From assembly GCA_028342535.1 (NCBI GenBank), contig JAOLWQ010000002.1, positions 1 to 33,483 of the forward strand: a stretch of 33,483 bases of DNA, read 5' to 3'. The notes beneath the pieces were generated by a model, which saw nothing but the letters and a program-made list of their open reading frames with translations, was not told where the DNA came from and searched no databases. A program made the position numbers and the translations under genes. The DNA is from Methylophilaceae bacterium (GTDB lineage: Bacteria > Pseudomonadota > Gammaproteobacteria > Burkholderiales > Methylophilaceae). This document shows, in pieces, positions 6,591-14,807 of this stretch (the stretch's first letter is position 1; every line of letters starts with the position of its first letter).

Positions 6591-9152
6591 TTATAAAACT
6601 GGATTTATTTCAATCACTTTGGTATTTGTATAGTCGGTAAGCTGATCAAAATTTAGGTACTTATAAATTTCATCTGATTTATTATCAATTTTTTCAGCCA
6701 TCGATTTTAAGTATTCTTCTTTAGATGGTATGTAGCCCAATAGTGAGCATAAAGCTGCTAATTCGGCAGACCCAAGATATACTTGGGCGTCTTTACCCAT
6801 CCGATTATCAAAATTTCTAGTACTAGTTGAAAAAACTGCAGCGCTGTCCTTAACTCTTGCTTGATTCCCCATACATAAACTACAGCCAGGTATTTCAGTT
6901 CTAGCCCCTACGGAATTAAATATTGAGTAAACTCCTTCTTTTTTTAATTGTGCTTCATCCATTCTTGTCGGGGGAGCAATCCATAATTTAGCTTTAATAT
7001 TATTATTTCCCTCTAGAACTTTTCCAGCAGCGCGATAATGGCCAATATTAGTCATACAGCTTCCAATAAAAACTTCATCAATTTTATCACTCGCAACTTC
7101 AGATAATGTCTTAATATTATCTGGATCATTAGGGCAAGCAATTAGTGGTTCAGTAATACTGTTTAAATCTATATTTAAAATATAGGCGTAGTCAGCATCA
7201 CTATCTGGCTCCAATAAAATTGGTTCTTTTAGCCATTCTTTCATAGCTTTAATTCTTCTTTTCAGTGTTCTAGAGTCTTGATAGCCATTGGAAATCATAT
7301 TTTCCATTAGTACAATATTTGAATTTAGAAATTCAATTATGGGTGGCTTACTTAATCTAACAGTGCATCCATTAGCAGATCTTTCGGCAGATGCATCGGA
7401 AAACTCAAAAGCCTGCTCTACTTTAAGTTCTGGCAAACCTTCAATTTCTAGAATTCTCCCATTAAATATATTTTTCTTACCTTTCTTACCAATTGTTAAT
7501 TCACCTTTTTTAATTGCAAAATATGGGATTGCGTTAACTAAGTCTCTTAATGTAATTCCTGGTTGCATCTCTCCGCTAAATCGAACTAAAACAGACTTTG
7601 GCATATCAAGCGGCATTACTCCTATTGCTGCTGCAAAAGCAACTAAACCAGATCCAGCTGGAAACGAAATACCTATTGGAAACCTTGTATGTGAATCTCC
7701 TCCGGTCCCAACACTATCTGGCAGAATCATTCTATTGAGCCATGAGTGGATAACACCGTCACCTGGCTTTAATGAAACACCTCCCCTACTGCTTATAAAG
7801 TCAGGGAGGGAATGCTGTAATTCAATATCAACTGGCTTTGGATAGGCTGCAGTATGACAAAAACTTTGCATTACTAAATCAGCGGAGAACCCAAGACATG
7901 CTAATTCTTTTAGCTCATCACGAGTCATAGCGCCTGTTGTGTCTTGCGAGCCAACAGTGTTTATTTTTGGTTCACAGTAAACACCTGGTCTTATACCTCC
8001 AACCCCACAAGCTTTTCCAACAATTTTCTGGGCCAGTGTGAAGCCTTTTTTATTTGATGCGTCTTGAGGAATTATATTAATAAACTTACTTGAAGGTTCT
8101 AATTTTAATGAAGATCTAGCTTTTTCTGTAAGTCCTTTGCCTATAATTAAGGGGATTCGGCCGCCAGCTCTTAGCTCATCTAAAATTGTTATCGGGTCAA
8201 GTCTAAAGGTTGTCAATTCGCTTTCATTTTTATCAATAATATTTTTGTTCTTTAGATTGATTTTGACTATATCCCCTGTTTTTAATTTTGATACGTCACA
8301 TTCAATTGGAAGCGCTCCAGAATCTTCAGCAGTATTAAAAAAGATAGGCGCGATCTTATTGCCCAGAATTATTCCACCTGAATTCTTATTAGGCATATAA
8401 GGTATATGTTCACCGAAATGCCATTGCAACGAATTTATAGCTGATTTTCGAGACGATCCTGTTCCAACTATATCGCCAACGAATGCTATTGGTAAATTCT
8501 CTAACTTAAGTTTATCTATTATTTCAAATATATTTGGAATTTTATTAATAAACATAGAATTAGCATGGAGAGGTATATCTGCTCTTGACCATGCATCTTG
8601 AGCTGGGGATAAGTCATCCGTATTTGTCTCGCCATCTACTTTCAATACAATAACTTTAAGAGTTTCTGGGATGGGTTTGTTAGATGTAAACCATTCCGCT
8701 TCCGCCCATGATTTAATTAAATTTGTAGCGTAATTATTACCCCCTTTATGTAATTTTTCTACATCATAAAATGCATCAAAAATAAGGGTTATTTTTGATA
8801 GAGCTTTTGCAGCTTGGTCAGCTTTGTCAGTTTCTAATAATGCAACTAAGGATTGAACATTGTATCCACCCAGCATAGTACCCAATAACTGAATTGCATA
8901 ATCATCAGTAATGTATGGTGAATGTGTATTGTTTTTAGCCAAATCATTTAAAAAAGCAGCCTTTACAAATGCAGCTTGATCTACACCAGCTGGAACTCGA
9001 TCTTCTAATAAGCTTAAAAGTAGATTAGGATCTTTGGCTGCATCTTTCTTCAGTAATTCTATTAATGATGCAGTTTGCTCTGCATTTAACGGGAGCGGGG
9101 GTAATCCTTGGCTTTTTCTTTCAATTTGATCAGATAGATACAAATCTAACAT
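6591..9152 (-). CDS. acnB: Bifunctional aconitate hydratase 2 / 2-methylisocitrate dehydratase
   Basis: TCA-cycle enzyme interconverting citrate and isocitrate, with possible 2-methylisocitrate activity. The 853-residue protein follows AcnB architecture: an N-terminal HEAT-like domain (about 1-160), then the swivelling domain 4 ([20 protein letters not shown]), then domains 1-3 with [31 protein letters not shown] and the 4Fe-4S ligands Cys699, Cys757 and Cys760. Domain 4 coming first distinguishes AcnB from AcnA. A strong ribosome-binding site (AAGGAA) precedes the ATG, and a sigma70-like promoter lies just upstream. It heads the long minus-strand run through UDG, tautomerase and uvrC. Assignment is firm. 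Confidence 0.98.
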   Translation of the reverse strand: MLDLYLSDQIERKSQGLPPLPLNAEQTASLIELLKKDAAKDPNLLLSLLEDRVPAGVDQAAFVKAAFLNDLAKNNTHSPYITDDYAIQLLGTMLGGYNVQSLVALLETDKADQAAKALSKITLIFDAFYDVEKLHKGGNNYATNLIKSWAEAEWFTSNKPIPETLKVIVLKVDGETNTDDLSPAQDAWSRADIPLHANSMFINKIPNIFEIIDKLKLENLPIAFVGDIVGTGSSRKSAINSLQWHFGEHIPYMPNKNSGGIILGNKIAPIFFNTAEDSGALPIECDVSKLKTGDIVKINLKNKNIIDKNESELTTFRLDPITILDELRAGGRIPLIIGKGLTEKARSSLKLEPSSKFINIIPQDASNKKGFTLAQKIVGKACGVGGIRPGVYCEPKINTVGSQDTTGAMTRDELKELACLGFSADLVMQSFCHTAAYPKPVDIELQHSLPDFISSRGGVSLKPGDGVIHSWLNRMILPDSVGTGGDSHTRFPIGISFPAGSGLVAFAAAIGVMPLDMPKSVLVRFSGEMQPGITLRDLVNAIPYFAIKKGELTIGKKGKKNIFNGRILEIEGLPELKVEQAFEFSDASAERSANGCTVRLSKPPIIEFLNSNIVLMENMISNGYQDSRTLKRRIKAMKEWLKEPILLEPDSDADYAYILNIDLNSITEPLIACPNDPDNIKTLSEVASDKIDEVFIGSCMTNIGHYRAAGKVLEGNNNIKAKLWIAPPTRMDEAQLKKEGVYSIFNSVGARTEIPGCSLCMGNQARVKDSAAVFSTSTRNFDNRMGKDAQVYLGSAELAALCSLLGYIPSKEEYLKSMAEKIDNKSDEIYKYLNFDQLTDYTNTKVIEINPVL

Positions 9153-9192
9153 TTAATTCCTTTTTTTTAATTTTTTTTAGCTCAATACGTCT

Positions 9193-9221
9193 ATTTTAAA
9201 GCAAATAAAAGGATTTCCCAA
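9193..9221 (-). promoter_or_regulatory. Predicted sigma70 promoter for acnB
   Basis: On the minus strand TTGGGA (9216-9221) and TAAAAT (9193-9198) are separated by exactly 17 bases, matching four and five of six consensus positions. Transcription would start near 9186, leaving a leader of about 34 bases with AAGGAA in front of the acnB ATG. The 9153-9300 gap is shared with divergent purB; no clear -35 was seen for purB, though AAGGGTG precedes its ATG. Confidence 0.5.
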
Positions 9222-9300
9222 AGATTAAATAAATCCAACCAGCATAAAAAAATAATTCATTTTTAATGTAAAATATAGATATGAATTTAAAGGGTGTCTT

Positions 9301-10671
9301 ATGATTTCTGCATTAACTGCAATTTCTCCAATAGATGGAAGATATTCTATTCAAACCGACCCCTTGAGAAATATATTTAGTGAATTTGGTCTAATTCACA
9401 ATAGGGTTAGAATTGAAATTTTGTGGTTAATAACTCTTAGCAAAGATAAAGATATAAAAGAAGTCCCAAAATTTTCTGCTAAGTTAGTCACTAAATTAAA
9501 TAATATCATTAAGAATTTTAGCCAAAAAGATGCCCAGGCTATAAAAAAAATTGAAAAAATCACTAATCATGATGTTAAAGCAATTGAATACTGGCTCAAA
9601 GATTTACTTAAAAATGAAAAAGAAATAATTAAGGTTAGTGAATTTATTCATTTTGCTTGTACTTCCGAAGATATCAATAATCTAGCTTATTCATTAATGT
9701 TAAAAGAAGGTTTAAATAATATTCTGATGCCGTCCATTGAGGCTATTTTGAAACAGACAAGTATTTACGCAACAAAATTCTCTGAGATTTCTATACTTGC
9801 AAAAACACATGGTCAAACTGCCAGCCCAACAACAATGGGAAAAGAATTTGCTAATTTTGGATATAGAATTAAAAGACAAATCATACAGCTAAAAAAACAA
9901 GAGATATTAGGTAAAATTAATGGGGCTGTTGGAAATTTTAATGCTCATATGTCTGCATATCCCAAAAAGAATTGGCAAAAATTCTCTAAAGAATTTATTA
10001 CTTCAATTGGTTTAGTTTATAACCCCTATACAACTCAAATAGAACCTCACGATTTTATGGCAGAAATTTTTCATACTATTTCTAGGGTTAATACTATTTT
10101 AATTGATTTTAATCGAGATATTTGGGCTTACATCTCTAACGGCTATTTCAAACAAAAAACGATTAAAAATGAAGTTGGTTCTTCTACTATGCCCCATAAA
10201 GTAAATCCGATTGACTTTGAAAATTCTGAAGGTAATTTAGGAATGTCTAATGCATTACTAAATCATTTTTCTGAGAAACTACCAATTTCAAGGCTCCAAA
10301 GAGACCTTACAGATTCTACGGTTCTTAGAAATATTGGCGTAGCTTTTGGCTTTAGTTTAATAGCCTACAAATCATGTCTAAAGGGTCTTTCGAAGTTAGA
10401 ATTAAATAAAGCTCAAATAAATCACGACCTTGATCATGCTTGGGAAGTTCTAGCTGAACCAATTCAAACGATTATGCGAAAAAATAAAGTAAAAAATCCA
10501 TATGAAAAATTAAAAAATTTGACTAGGGGAAATCAAAATATAAATAAAGAGTCTTTACATTCATTTATAAAAATTCTAAACCTCCCGAAAGAAGATAAAG
10601 ACTATCTTCTAAATTTAACCCCACAGAATTATATTGGGGTAGCTGCATCATTAGCCAAAAAATTTAAATGA
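9301..10671 (+). CDS. purB: Adenylosuccinate lyase
   Basis: Cleaves SAICAR to AICAR and adenylosuccinate to AMP, two fumarate-releasing steps of purine synthesis. The 456-residue protein is of the E. coli PurB type: it begins with ALTAISPIDGRY, contains KTHGQTASPTTMG with the catalytic His170, and carries the fumarase/lyase signature GSSTMPHKVNPIDFENSEGN with the catalytic serine at about 294. The ATG at 9301 is preceded by AAGGGTG. It is the first gene of a plus-strand operon with wrbA, the DUF2069 gene, surE and nlpD; its TGA overlaps the wrbA ATG by four bases. Assignment is firm. Confidence 0.97.
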   Translation: MISALTAISPIDGRYSIQTDPLRNIFSEFGLIHNRVRIEILWLITLSKDKDIKEVPKFSAKLVTKLNNIIKNFSQKDAQAIKKIEKITNHDVKAIEYWLKDLLKNEKEIIKVSEFIHFACTSEDINNLAYSLMLKEGLNNILMPSIEAILKQTSIYATKFSEISILAKTHGQTASPTTMGKEFANFGYRIKRQIIQLKKQEILGKINGAVGNFNAHMSAYPKKNWQKFSKEFITSIGLVYNPYTTQIEPHDFMAEIFHTISRVNTILIDFNRDIWAYISNGYFKQKTIKNEVGSSTMPHKVNPIDFENSEGNLGMSNALLNHFSEKLPISRLQRDLTDSTVLRNIGVAFGFSLIAYKSCLKGLSKLELNKAQINHDLDHAWEVLAEPIQTIMRKNKVKNPYEKLKNLTRGNQNINKESLHSFIKILNLPKEDKDYLLNLTPQNYIGVAASLAKKFK

Positions 10672-11261
10672 ATGAAATACTAGTTCTTTATTACTCAAAA
10701 AGTGGTTCTGTAAAAGAAATGGCATCACTTGTATCTAGAGGAATCAACTCAGTAGATGGTGCTCAGGCAAAAATTAGGACTGTACCTGAAATTTTTCCAG
10801 CTATAGTAAATAAAACGGCCTCAATTCCAGATTCTGGTTCACTTTACGTCACACTAGATGATCTTAAAAATTGCTCTGGGCTAGCACTCGGAAGCCCAAC
10901 TCGCTTCGGAAATATGGCAGCGCCATTGAAGTATTTTCTTGAAACTGCAACTCCATTATGGCTGGAGGGTTCTCTTGAGAATAAACCTGCTTGTGTATTC
11001 ACATCCTCTAGCTCACTTCATGGAGGAAATGAATCCACTTTGCTAAGCATGCAAATTCCTTTGTTTCATATGGGTATGATTTTACTAGGTTTACCTTACT
11101 CACTCCCTCAGTTAGCCTCAACAACTTCTGGAGGAACACCCTATGGAGCAAGTCACGTTAGTACACATAAAAATGTTAATTCTATCTCGGATGAAGAAAA
11201 AAAATTATGTATTGCTCAAGGCGTAAGGCTGGGAAAAATTAGTTTAAAACTTAACAGATGA
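10668..11261 (+). CDS. wrbA: WrbA-type NAD(P)H:quinone oxidoreductase (flavoprotein)
   Basis: FMN-dependent flavodoxin-like enzyme thought to reduce quinones by two electrons and so limit oxidative stress. The 197-residue product has the N-terminal flavin phosphate-binding loop YYSKSGSVKEMA (9-20), then ALGSPTRFGNMAAPLKYFL, and the WrbA motif FTSSSSLHGGNESTLLSM. These fit WrbA rather than short-chain flavodoxins. It is translationally coupled at both ends by ATGA overlaps, with purB upstream and the DUF2069 gene downstream. The wrbA-DUF2069 pair is a known neighbourhood in beta- and gammaproteobacteria. Assignment is good; the physiological quinone is unknown. Confidence 0.93.
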   Translation: MNEILVLYYSKSGSVKEMASLVSRGINSVDGAQAKIRTVPEIFPAIVNKTASIPDSGSLYVTLDDLKNCSGLALGSPTRFGNMAAPLKYFLETATPLWLEGSLENKPACVFTSSSSLHGGNESTLLSMQIPLFHMGMILLGLPYSLPQLASTTSGGTPYGASHVSTHKNVNSISDEEKKLCIAQGVRLGKISLKLNR

Positions 11262-11593
11262 ATAAACTTTATCTAAGTGCATCTATAAGCTTAATTTGTT
11301 TAATTATTTTAAATTTATTTTGGGAAATATTTTATAACCCCCTTAATAGCCTGGGGTCATTCATGGTTATTAAATCTGTAATTCTATTAATTCCGTTGCC
11401 TGGTATTTTAAAAAAAAATAGGTATACCTATCAATGGTCAAGTATGTTTATATTACTTTTTTTTATTGAGGGTGTAGTACGCTTTTACAGTGAGACTGGA
11501 GTTTCTCAATCTATGGCTCTATATCAAATAATTCTATCTTGTATATTTTTTGTATCAACTATGTTTTTTTGTAAAGGTACAAGGAGACCATGA
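11258..11593 (+). CDS. DUF2069 family membrane protein
   Basis: Predicted inner-membrane protein of 111 residues with four hydrophobic segments at about 4-23, 31-49, 59-76 and 85-105, and short charged connections (KKNR before segment 3, KGTRRP at the end). Size, topology and position directly after wrbA fit the uncharacterised DUF2069 family; the match is by pattern and context rather than by a catalytic motif, as none is known. The start and stop both overlap the neighbouring genes by four bases (ATGA), so it is almost certainly translated with wrbA and surE. No function can be given. Confidence 0.75.
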   Translation: MNKLYLSASISLICLIILNLFWEIFYNPLNSLGSFMVIKSVILLIPLPGILKKNRYTYQWSSMFILLFFIEGVVRFYSETGVSQSMALYQIILSCIFFVSTMFFCKGTRRP

Positions 11594-12330
11594 AAATATT
11601 AATTTCAAATGATGATGGATACCAAGCAGTTGGAATTCAAACTCTTATAGGTGAATTAAAGAAAATTTCTGATTTGATAGTTGTTGCTCCAGATAGAAAT
11701 CGCAGTGGATCAAGCAGTTCTCTTACTTTGGATAAAGCCGTTAAAGTAACAAAAGTAGATGATAATATTTATTATATTGATGGTACTCCAACAGACTGTG
11801 TACATATCGCTCTTACTGGCTTGATAGACTTTATTCCAGATTTGGTTGTATCAGGTATTAACCACGGGCCAAACATGGGAGACGATACTATTTATTCTGG
11901 AACAGTCGCTGCAGCAATGGAAGGTTATCTTTTAGATATTCCATCTTTTGCAGTATCAATGGGTAACGACAACCCTAAAAACTTTATAACTGCTGCAAAG
12001 GTAACCGTTGACTTAATTAAGCTATATAATAAATGCAAGGTTTCTTCTACTTTGTTAAATATTAATGTGCCAGATATACCTTACAATGATTTAAAAGGAA
12101 TCGAAATAACAAGACTTGGAAAAAGGCATGCAGCCGAACCTGCCATTAAAGGGAAAGAAAAAAATATGGAGACATTTTTTTGGATTGGCGCTGCAGGCAA
12201 ACCCAATGACGGTGGTCCTGGAACTGATTTTTATGCAGTTCAAAATAGAATGGTTTCAATTACGCCAATTCATGGCGACTTAACTGACCATAAAAATATG
12301 CAAGCTATGAAAGATTGGATAAAAGAATAA
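11590..12330 (+). CDS. surE: 5'/3'-nucleotidase SurE
   Basis: Metal-dependent nucleotidase and exopolyphosphatase acting on nucleoside 5'- and 3'-monophosphates, linked to survival in stationary phase. The 246-residue protein shows the full set of metal-site residues: Asp8 and Asp9 in SNDDGY, Ser39 in APDRNRSGSS, and Asn91 in VVSGINHGPNMGDDTIYSGT. Length is normal (about 250). It starts at an ATGA overlap with the DUF2069 gene and is followed by nlpD after one base. In many relatives pcm lies between surE and nlpD; here it is absent. Assignment is firm. Confidence 0.97.
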   Translation: MKILISNDDGYQAVGIQTLIGELKKISDLIVVAPDRNRSGSSSSLTLDKAVKVTKVDDNIYYIDGTPTDCVHIALTGLIDFIPDLVVSGINHGPNMGDDTIYSGTVAAAMEGYLLDIPSFAVSMGNDNPKNFITAAKVTVDLIKLYNKCKVSSTLLNINVPDIPYNDLKGIEITRLGKRHAAEPAIKGKEKNMETFFWIGAAGKPNDGGPGTDFYAVQNRMVSITPIHGDLTDHKNMQAMKDWIKE

Positions 12331-12331
12331 A

Positions 12332-13201
12332 ATGAAAAAAATATGTCTTATATTGATAACAATATTATTATCTGGTTGTGCATCTCAATTTCCTGCACCG
12401 GTTCAGGAAAAAGAAAAAAAATATACTAAAGACTGCCCAGATGTATACACAGTAAAAAAGGGGGAAACAATTTTTAGTATAAGTTTAAAATGTGGCTTTG
12501 ATTATCAAAAATTAGCCCTATCAAATGGATTAAAGAAGCCCTATTTCGTGAAGATAGGGGATCAAATAAGATTTGATCTTCTTAGAAAGAATAAACCCAA
12601 ACCTTCTGAGAGCCAAAATGAAGATAGCCTAACAAATACAATTCCTTTTGAAGAAAGTGAAATAATTGAAGACAATATAATAAGTGAAGAAATTATGTCC
12701 GAAGATTCTCAAGTTGAATTTAATTTTGGAGACCCTATTAAAATTGATCAACCAAAAGTTATTCATGAAGTATATTCAAAAAAATCTATAAAAAAAACAA
12801 ACAATCTATCAATTTTAAAAGCAAAAAATCAAAAAAACTGGGAATGGCCAACTGACGGGGAAGTAACCTCTACATTTAATCAAGCTGCTGATAAAAAAGG
12901 TATTGAAATATTAGGATTAGAAGGTCAAGAAATTAGATCCGCAGCAAAGGGAAAAGTTATCTATGTCGGCGAAGATTTAGCAGGTTATGGGAAGTTAACA
13001 ATTATCAAACATGATAAAAATATTTTAAGTGTGTATGGTCACCAACAAGCAACACTTGTAACTGAAGGCCAATCTGTTCAAGCTGGACAGTCAATAGGTA
13101 CAATGGGAAAGACTGGAGCGGAAGAAGTTAAACTACTATTTGAAATAAGGAAAGATGGAGAATCTATAGATCCACTTAATTTCCTAAAAAATATATCTTA
13201 A
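12332..13201 (+). CDS. nlpD: NlpD-like LysM/M23 lipoprotein, degenerate peptidase
   Basis: Envelope lipoprotein of 289 residues, probably an activator of amidase-driven septal peptidoglycan splitting. The signal peptide ends in a lipobox LLSGC with Cys16. A LysM domain follows (about 40-83, YTVKKGETIFSISLKCGFDY), then an acidic low-complexity linker, and a C-terminal M23 fold (about 168-289) with RSAAKGKVIYVGEDLAGYG and SVYGHQQATLV. The zinc ligands of active LytM enzymes are missing: HKGID reads KKGIE and HLHFEI reads KLLFEI, as in non-catalytic activators of the NlpD/EnvC type. It follows surE by one base; the stop abuts the convergent trxA stop. rpoS, often next, is absent. Confidence 0.9.
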   Translation: MKKICLILITILLSGCASQFPAPVQEKEKKYTKDCPDVYTVKKGETIFSISLKCGFDYQKLALSNGLKKPYFVKIGDQIRFDLLRKNKPKPSESQNEDSLTNTIPFEESEIIEDNIISEEIMSEDSQVEFNFGDPIKIDQPKVIHEVYSKKSIKKTNNLSILKAKNQKNWEWPTDGEVTSTFNQAADKKGIEILGLEGQEIRSAAKGKVIYVGEDLAGYGKLTIIKHDKNILSVYGHQQATLVTEGQSVQAGQSIGTMGKTGAEEVKLLFEIRKDGESIDPLNFLKNIS

Positions 13202-13573
13202 TTAACCCTTCTTATCTTCATTTTTTAAATAATTTTTCACTTCTGTCATATCATAAGCACGAGCCCACTTGATCATTTCATCAAAAGCTGGCGCACCAAG
13301 CTCGCCATCTTGTGCATGAATTCCAGCTCGATCTCTAATAAATAGAACTGCCGGAACAATTGCAACTTGAAAATAATCAGCAATGACTTTATCTTTATCT
13401 ATATCAACCATACCAAAAATTATATCTTTATTTTTCTTAGCTGCAGCCTCAAATATTGGAGTAAATGCAACACATGGTTTACACCATGTAGCCCAAAAAT
13501 CGACTATAACAAACTCATTTTCCTCAATTGTTTTTTTAAAATTGCTTTCTGTTAGTGTTACTAAATTAGCCAT
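13202..13573 (-). CDS. Thioredoxin family protein with CKPC active site
   Basis: Thiol-disulfide oxidoreductase, probably cytoplasmic since no signal peptide is seen. The 123-residue protein has a complete thioredoxin fold: FVIVDFWATWCKPC with Cys31 and Cys34, a VDIDKD strand, and cis-Pro74 in IVPAVLF. The active site CKPC differs from the usual CGPC, and Val-Pro-Ala replaces the common Ile-Pro-Thr, so its redox potential and partners may differ from TrxA; an additional thioredoxin is possible. A C-terminal extension of about 15 residues follows the last helix. The ATG at 13573 is chosen over an in-frame start at 13615 because the latter would overlap the nitroreductase gene. It is seven bases downstream of that gene and likely in its operon. 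Confidence 0.9.
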   Translation of the reverse strand: MANLVTLTESNFKKTIEENEFVIVDFWATWCKPCVAFTPIFEAAAKKNKDIIFGMVDIDKDKVIADYFQVAIVPAVLFIRDRAGIHAQDGELGAPAFDEMIKWARAYDMTEVKNYLKNEDKKG

Positions 13574-13580
13574 AAATATC

Positions 13581-14165
13581 CTAATTCCATTCATTAATAA
13601 AATAAATATCTTCAAGCAGCTTTCTTGAGCGCACTTGCCCTTCTTTGTCTTTTTGAACCTTACTTAATTTAGATTCATCTAGACTTTTTCCTACAGCCAT
13701 ACAAGCAAGAATATCAAATTTAGTAGGAATATTTGATAAATTTCTAACTTTATCCTGATCAAAACCACCCATTTGATGTGCAGATAGGCCAATACTAGTA
13801 GCCTGTAAACAAATATTTTCTGCAGCTGCACCAGCATCGTAATGTGCCCAACGATTTGGTTCATTATTATGATTAAAGTTTTTATTAGCACAAACAACAA
13901 TTAAGATTGATGCGTCCATAGCCCAATTTTGATTGCCAACAGACAAGCAATTTAATGCGCTAGCCCATAAAGTTGCATCTTCTTTGTTAAATAAGACAAA
14001 CTGCCAAGGTTGGTCTCCATAACAAGATGGTGCCCATCTTGCCGCCTCAAATAGAGACTTAATTTCATCTTCGGCAATTGTGTGGCTTGAATCAAAAGCA
14101 CGTGGACTCCATCTTTGAGCAATTACATCATTTATCGGTACTTCAGTAGTAGCTTTTTTCTTCAT
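13581..14165 (-). CDS. Nitroreductase family protein
   Basis: FMN-dependent NAD(P)H oxidoreductase of 194 residues. The N-terminus VIAQRWSPRAFD provides the typical Arg/Ser flavin-contacting segment, and FEAARWAPSCYGDQPWQFVLF matches the second signature. Gln-Met-Gly-Gly-Phe in the central part and a C-terminal RSRKLLEDI segment complete the fold. The natural substrate cannot be told from sequence; nitroaromatic, quinone or flavin reduction are possible. It is the first gene of a two-gene unit with the thioredoxin, divergent from tadA across a 137-base spacer that contains an inverted repeat. Family confident, role unknown. Confidence 0.92.
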   Translation of the reverse strand: MKKKATTEVPINDVIAQRWSPRAFDSSHTIAEDEIKSLFEAARWAPSCYGDQPWQFVLFNKEDATLWASALNCLSVGNQNWAMDASILIVVCANKNFNHNNEPNRWAHYDAGAAAENICLQATSIGLSAHQMGGFDQDKVRNLSNIPTKFDILACMAVGKSLDESKLSKVQKDKEGQVRSRKLLEDIYFINEWN

Positions 14166-14257
14166 TAAATTTATCTTATTTTTTTAGAACAATTTTAGTA
14201 GCCCAAGTTTAGCTGAAAACTAATAATATTAAAACAATATTCAATTTATAATAACTA

Positions 14258-14274
14258 TGACATTATTATTGTCA
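14258..14274. promoter_or_regulatory. Inverted repeat TGACA-N7-TGTCA, candidate operator
   Basis: In the 14166-14302 spacer between the divergent nitroreductase and tadA genes, TGACA (14258-14262) and TGTCA (14270-14274) form a perfect inverted repeat spaced by TTATTAT, directly after a TATAAT hexamer (14247-14252) and 28 bases before the tadA ATG. Position fits an operator, but five-base arms in AT-rich DNA can arise by chance and no regulator gene is next to it. Confidence 0.3.
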
Positions 14275-14302
14275 AAAATTCAATAATTTTCTAAATTTAC
14301 AA

Positions 14303-14770
14303 ATGATTAATAATAAAATACATGAATTTTTTATGAGCGAGGCTTTAAAGCAAGCAAAGCTATCTTTTGATGCTGATGAAATTCCTATAGGTGCAGTTTT
14401 AGTTTATCAAAATAAAATTATTGCTAGTGGCCATAATTTATCTATTGCTAAACATGATCCAAGTGCTCATGCTGAAATTTTAACTATCCGCAATGCTGGA
14501 CAATATATGAAGAATTATAGGCTGCTTAATTGTAGCCTTTATGTAACAGTTGAGCCGTGTGTTATGTGTCTTGGCGCTATATTTCATGCAAGAGTAAGTA
14601 ACTTAATATTTGGAGCTTATGATCCTAAAACAGGCGCTTGTGAAAGTGTAGTTAACCTTAAGGAGAACAAGGAATTAAATCATCATTGTGTTATTCATGG
14701 AGGAGTTTTAGAAAAAGAATCGAAAACACTTTTACAAAATTTTTTTAAAAATAAAAGAAAAAAACCGTGA
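14303..14770 (+). CDS. tadA: tRNA-specific adenosine deaminase TadA
   Basis: Deaminates adenosine 34 to inosine in tRNA-Arg(ACG), needed for decoding CGN codons. The 155-residue protein has the cytidine-deaminase-like zinc site: His56-Ala-Glu58 (HAEIL) and Cys86-x2-Cys89 (EPCVMCLGAIFHARV). The RVSNLIFGAYDPKTGACES segment is characteristic of TadA. The first ATG (14303) is chosen because HEFFMSEALKQAK aligns with the usual family N-terminus; a second ATG ten codons in is possible. The stop codon lies inside the stem of the following terminator. Assignment is firm. Confidence 0.96.
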   Translation: MINNKIHEFFMSEALKQAKLSFDADEIPIGAVLVYQNKIIASGHNLSIAKHDPSAHAEILTIRNAGQYMKNYRLLNCSLYVTVEPCVMCLGAIFHARVSNLIFGAYDPKTGACESVVNLKENKELNHHCVIHGGVLEKESKTLLQNFFKNKRKKP

Positions 14771-14788
14771 AATAATTCACGGTTTTTT
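14761..14788. terminator. Bidirectional rho-independent terminator
   Basis: CCGTGAA (14765-14771) and TTCACGG (14776-14782) form a seven-base-pair perfect stem with loop ATAA, extended by four A-T pairs and flanked by AAAA on one side and TTTTTT on the other. It can therefore stop transcription from both tadA (plus) and the convergent Bax inhibitor-1 gene (minus, ending at 14808). It is the clearest intrinsic terminator in the window, and the tadA stop codon (14768-14770) is part of its stem. Confidence 0.9.
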
Positions 14789-14807
14789 AATAAACATTAA
14801 TAGTTTT

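Noticed and set aside
7288-7845. 185-codon open frame on the plus strand
   Set aside because: It is exactly antisense to the conserved core of acnB, whose motifs are intact, and its product has no recognisable fold; a shadow of AcnB codon use.
13383-13628. 81-codon plus-strand open frame across the thioredoxin/nitroreductase junction
   Set aside because: Antisense to both genes, whose active-site motifs are intact.
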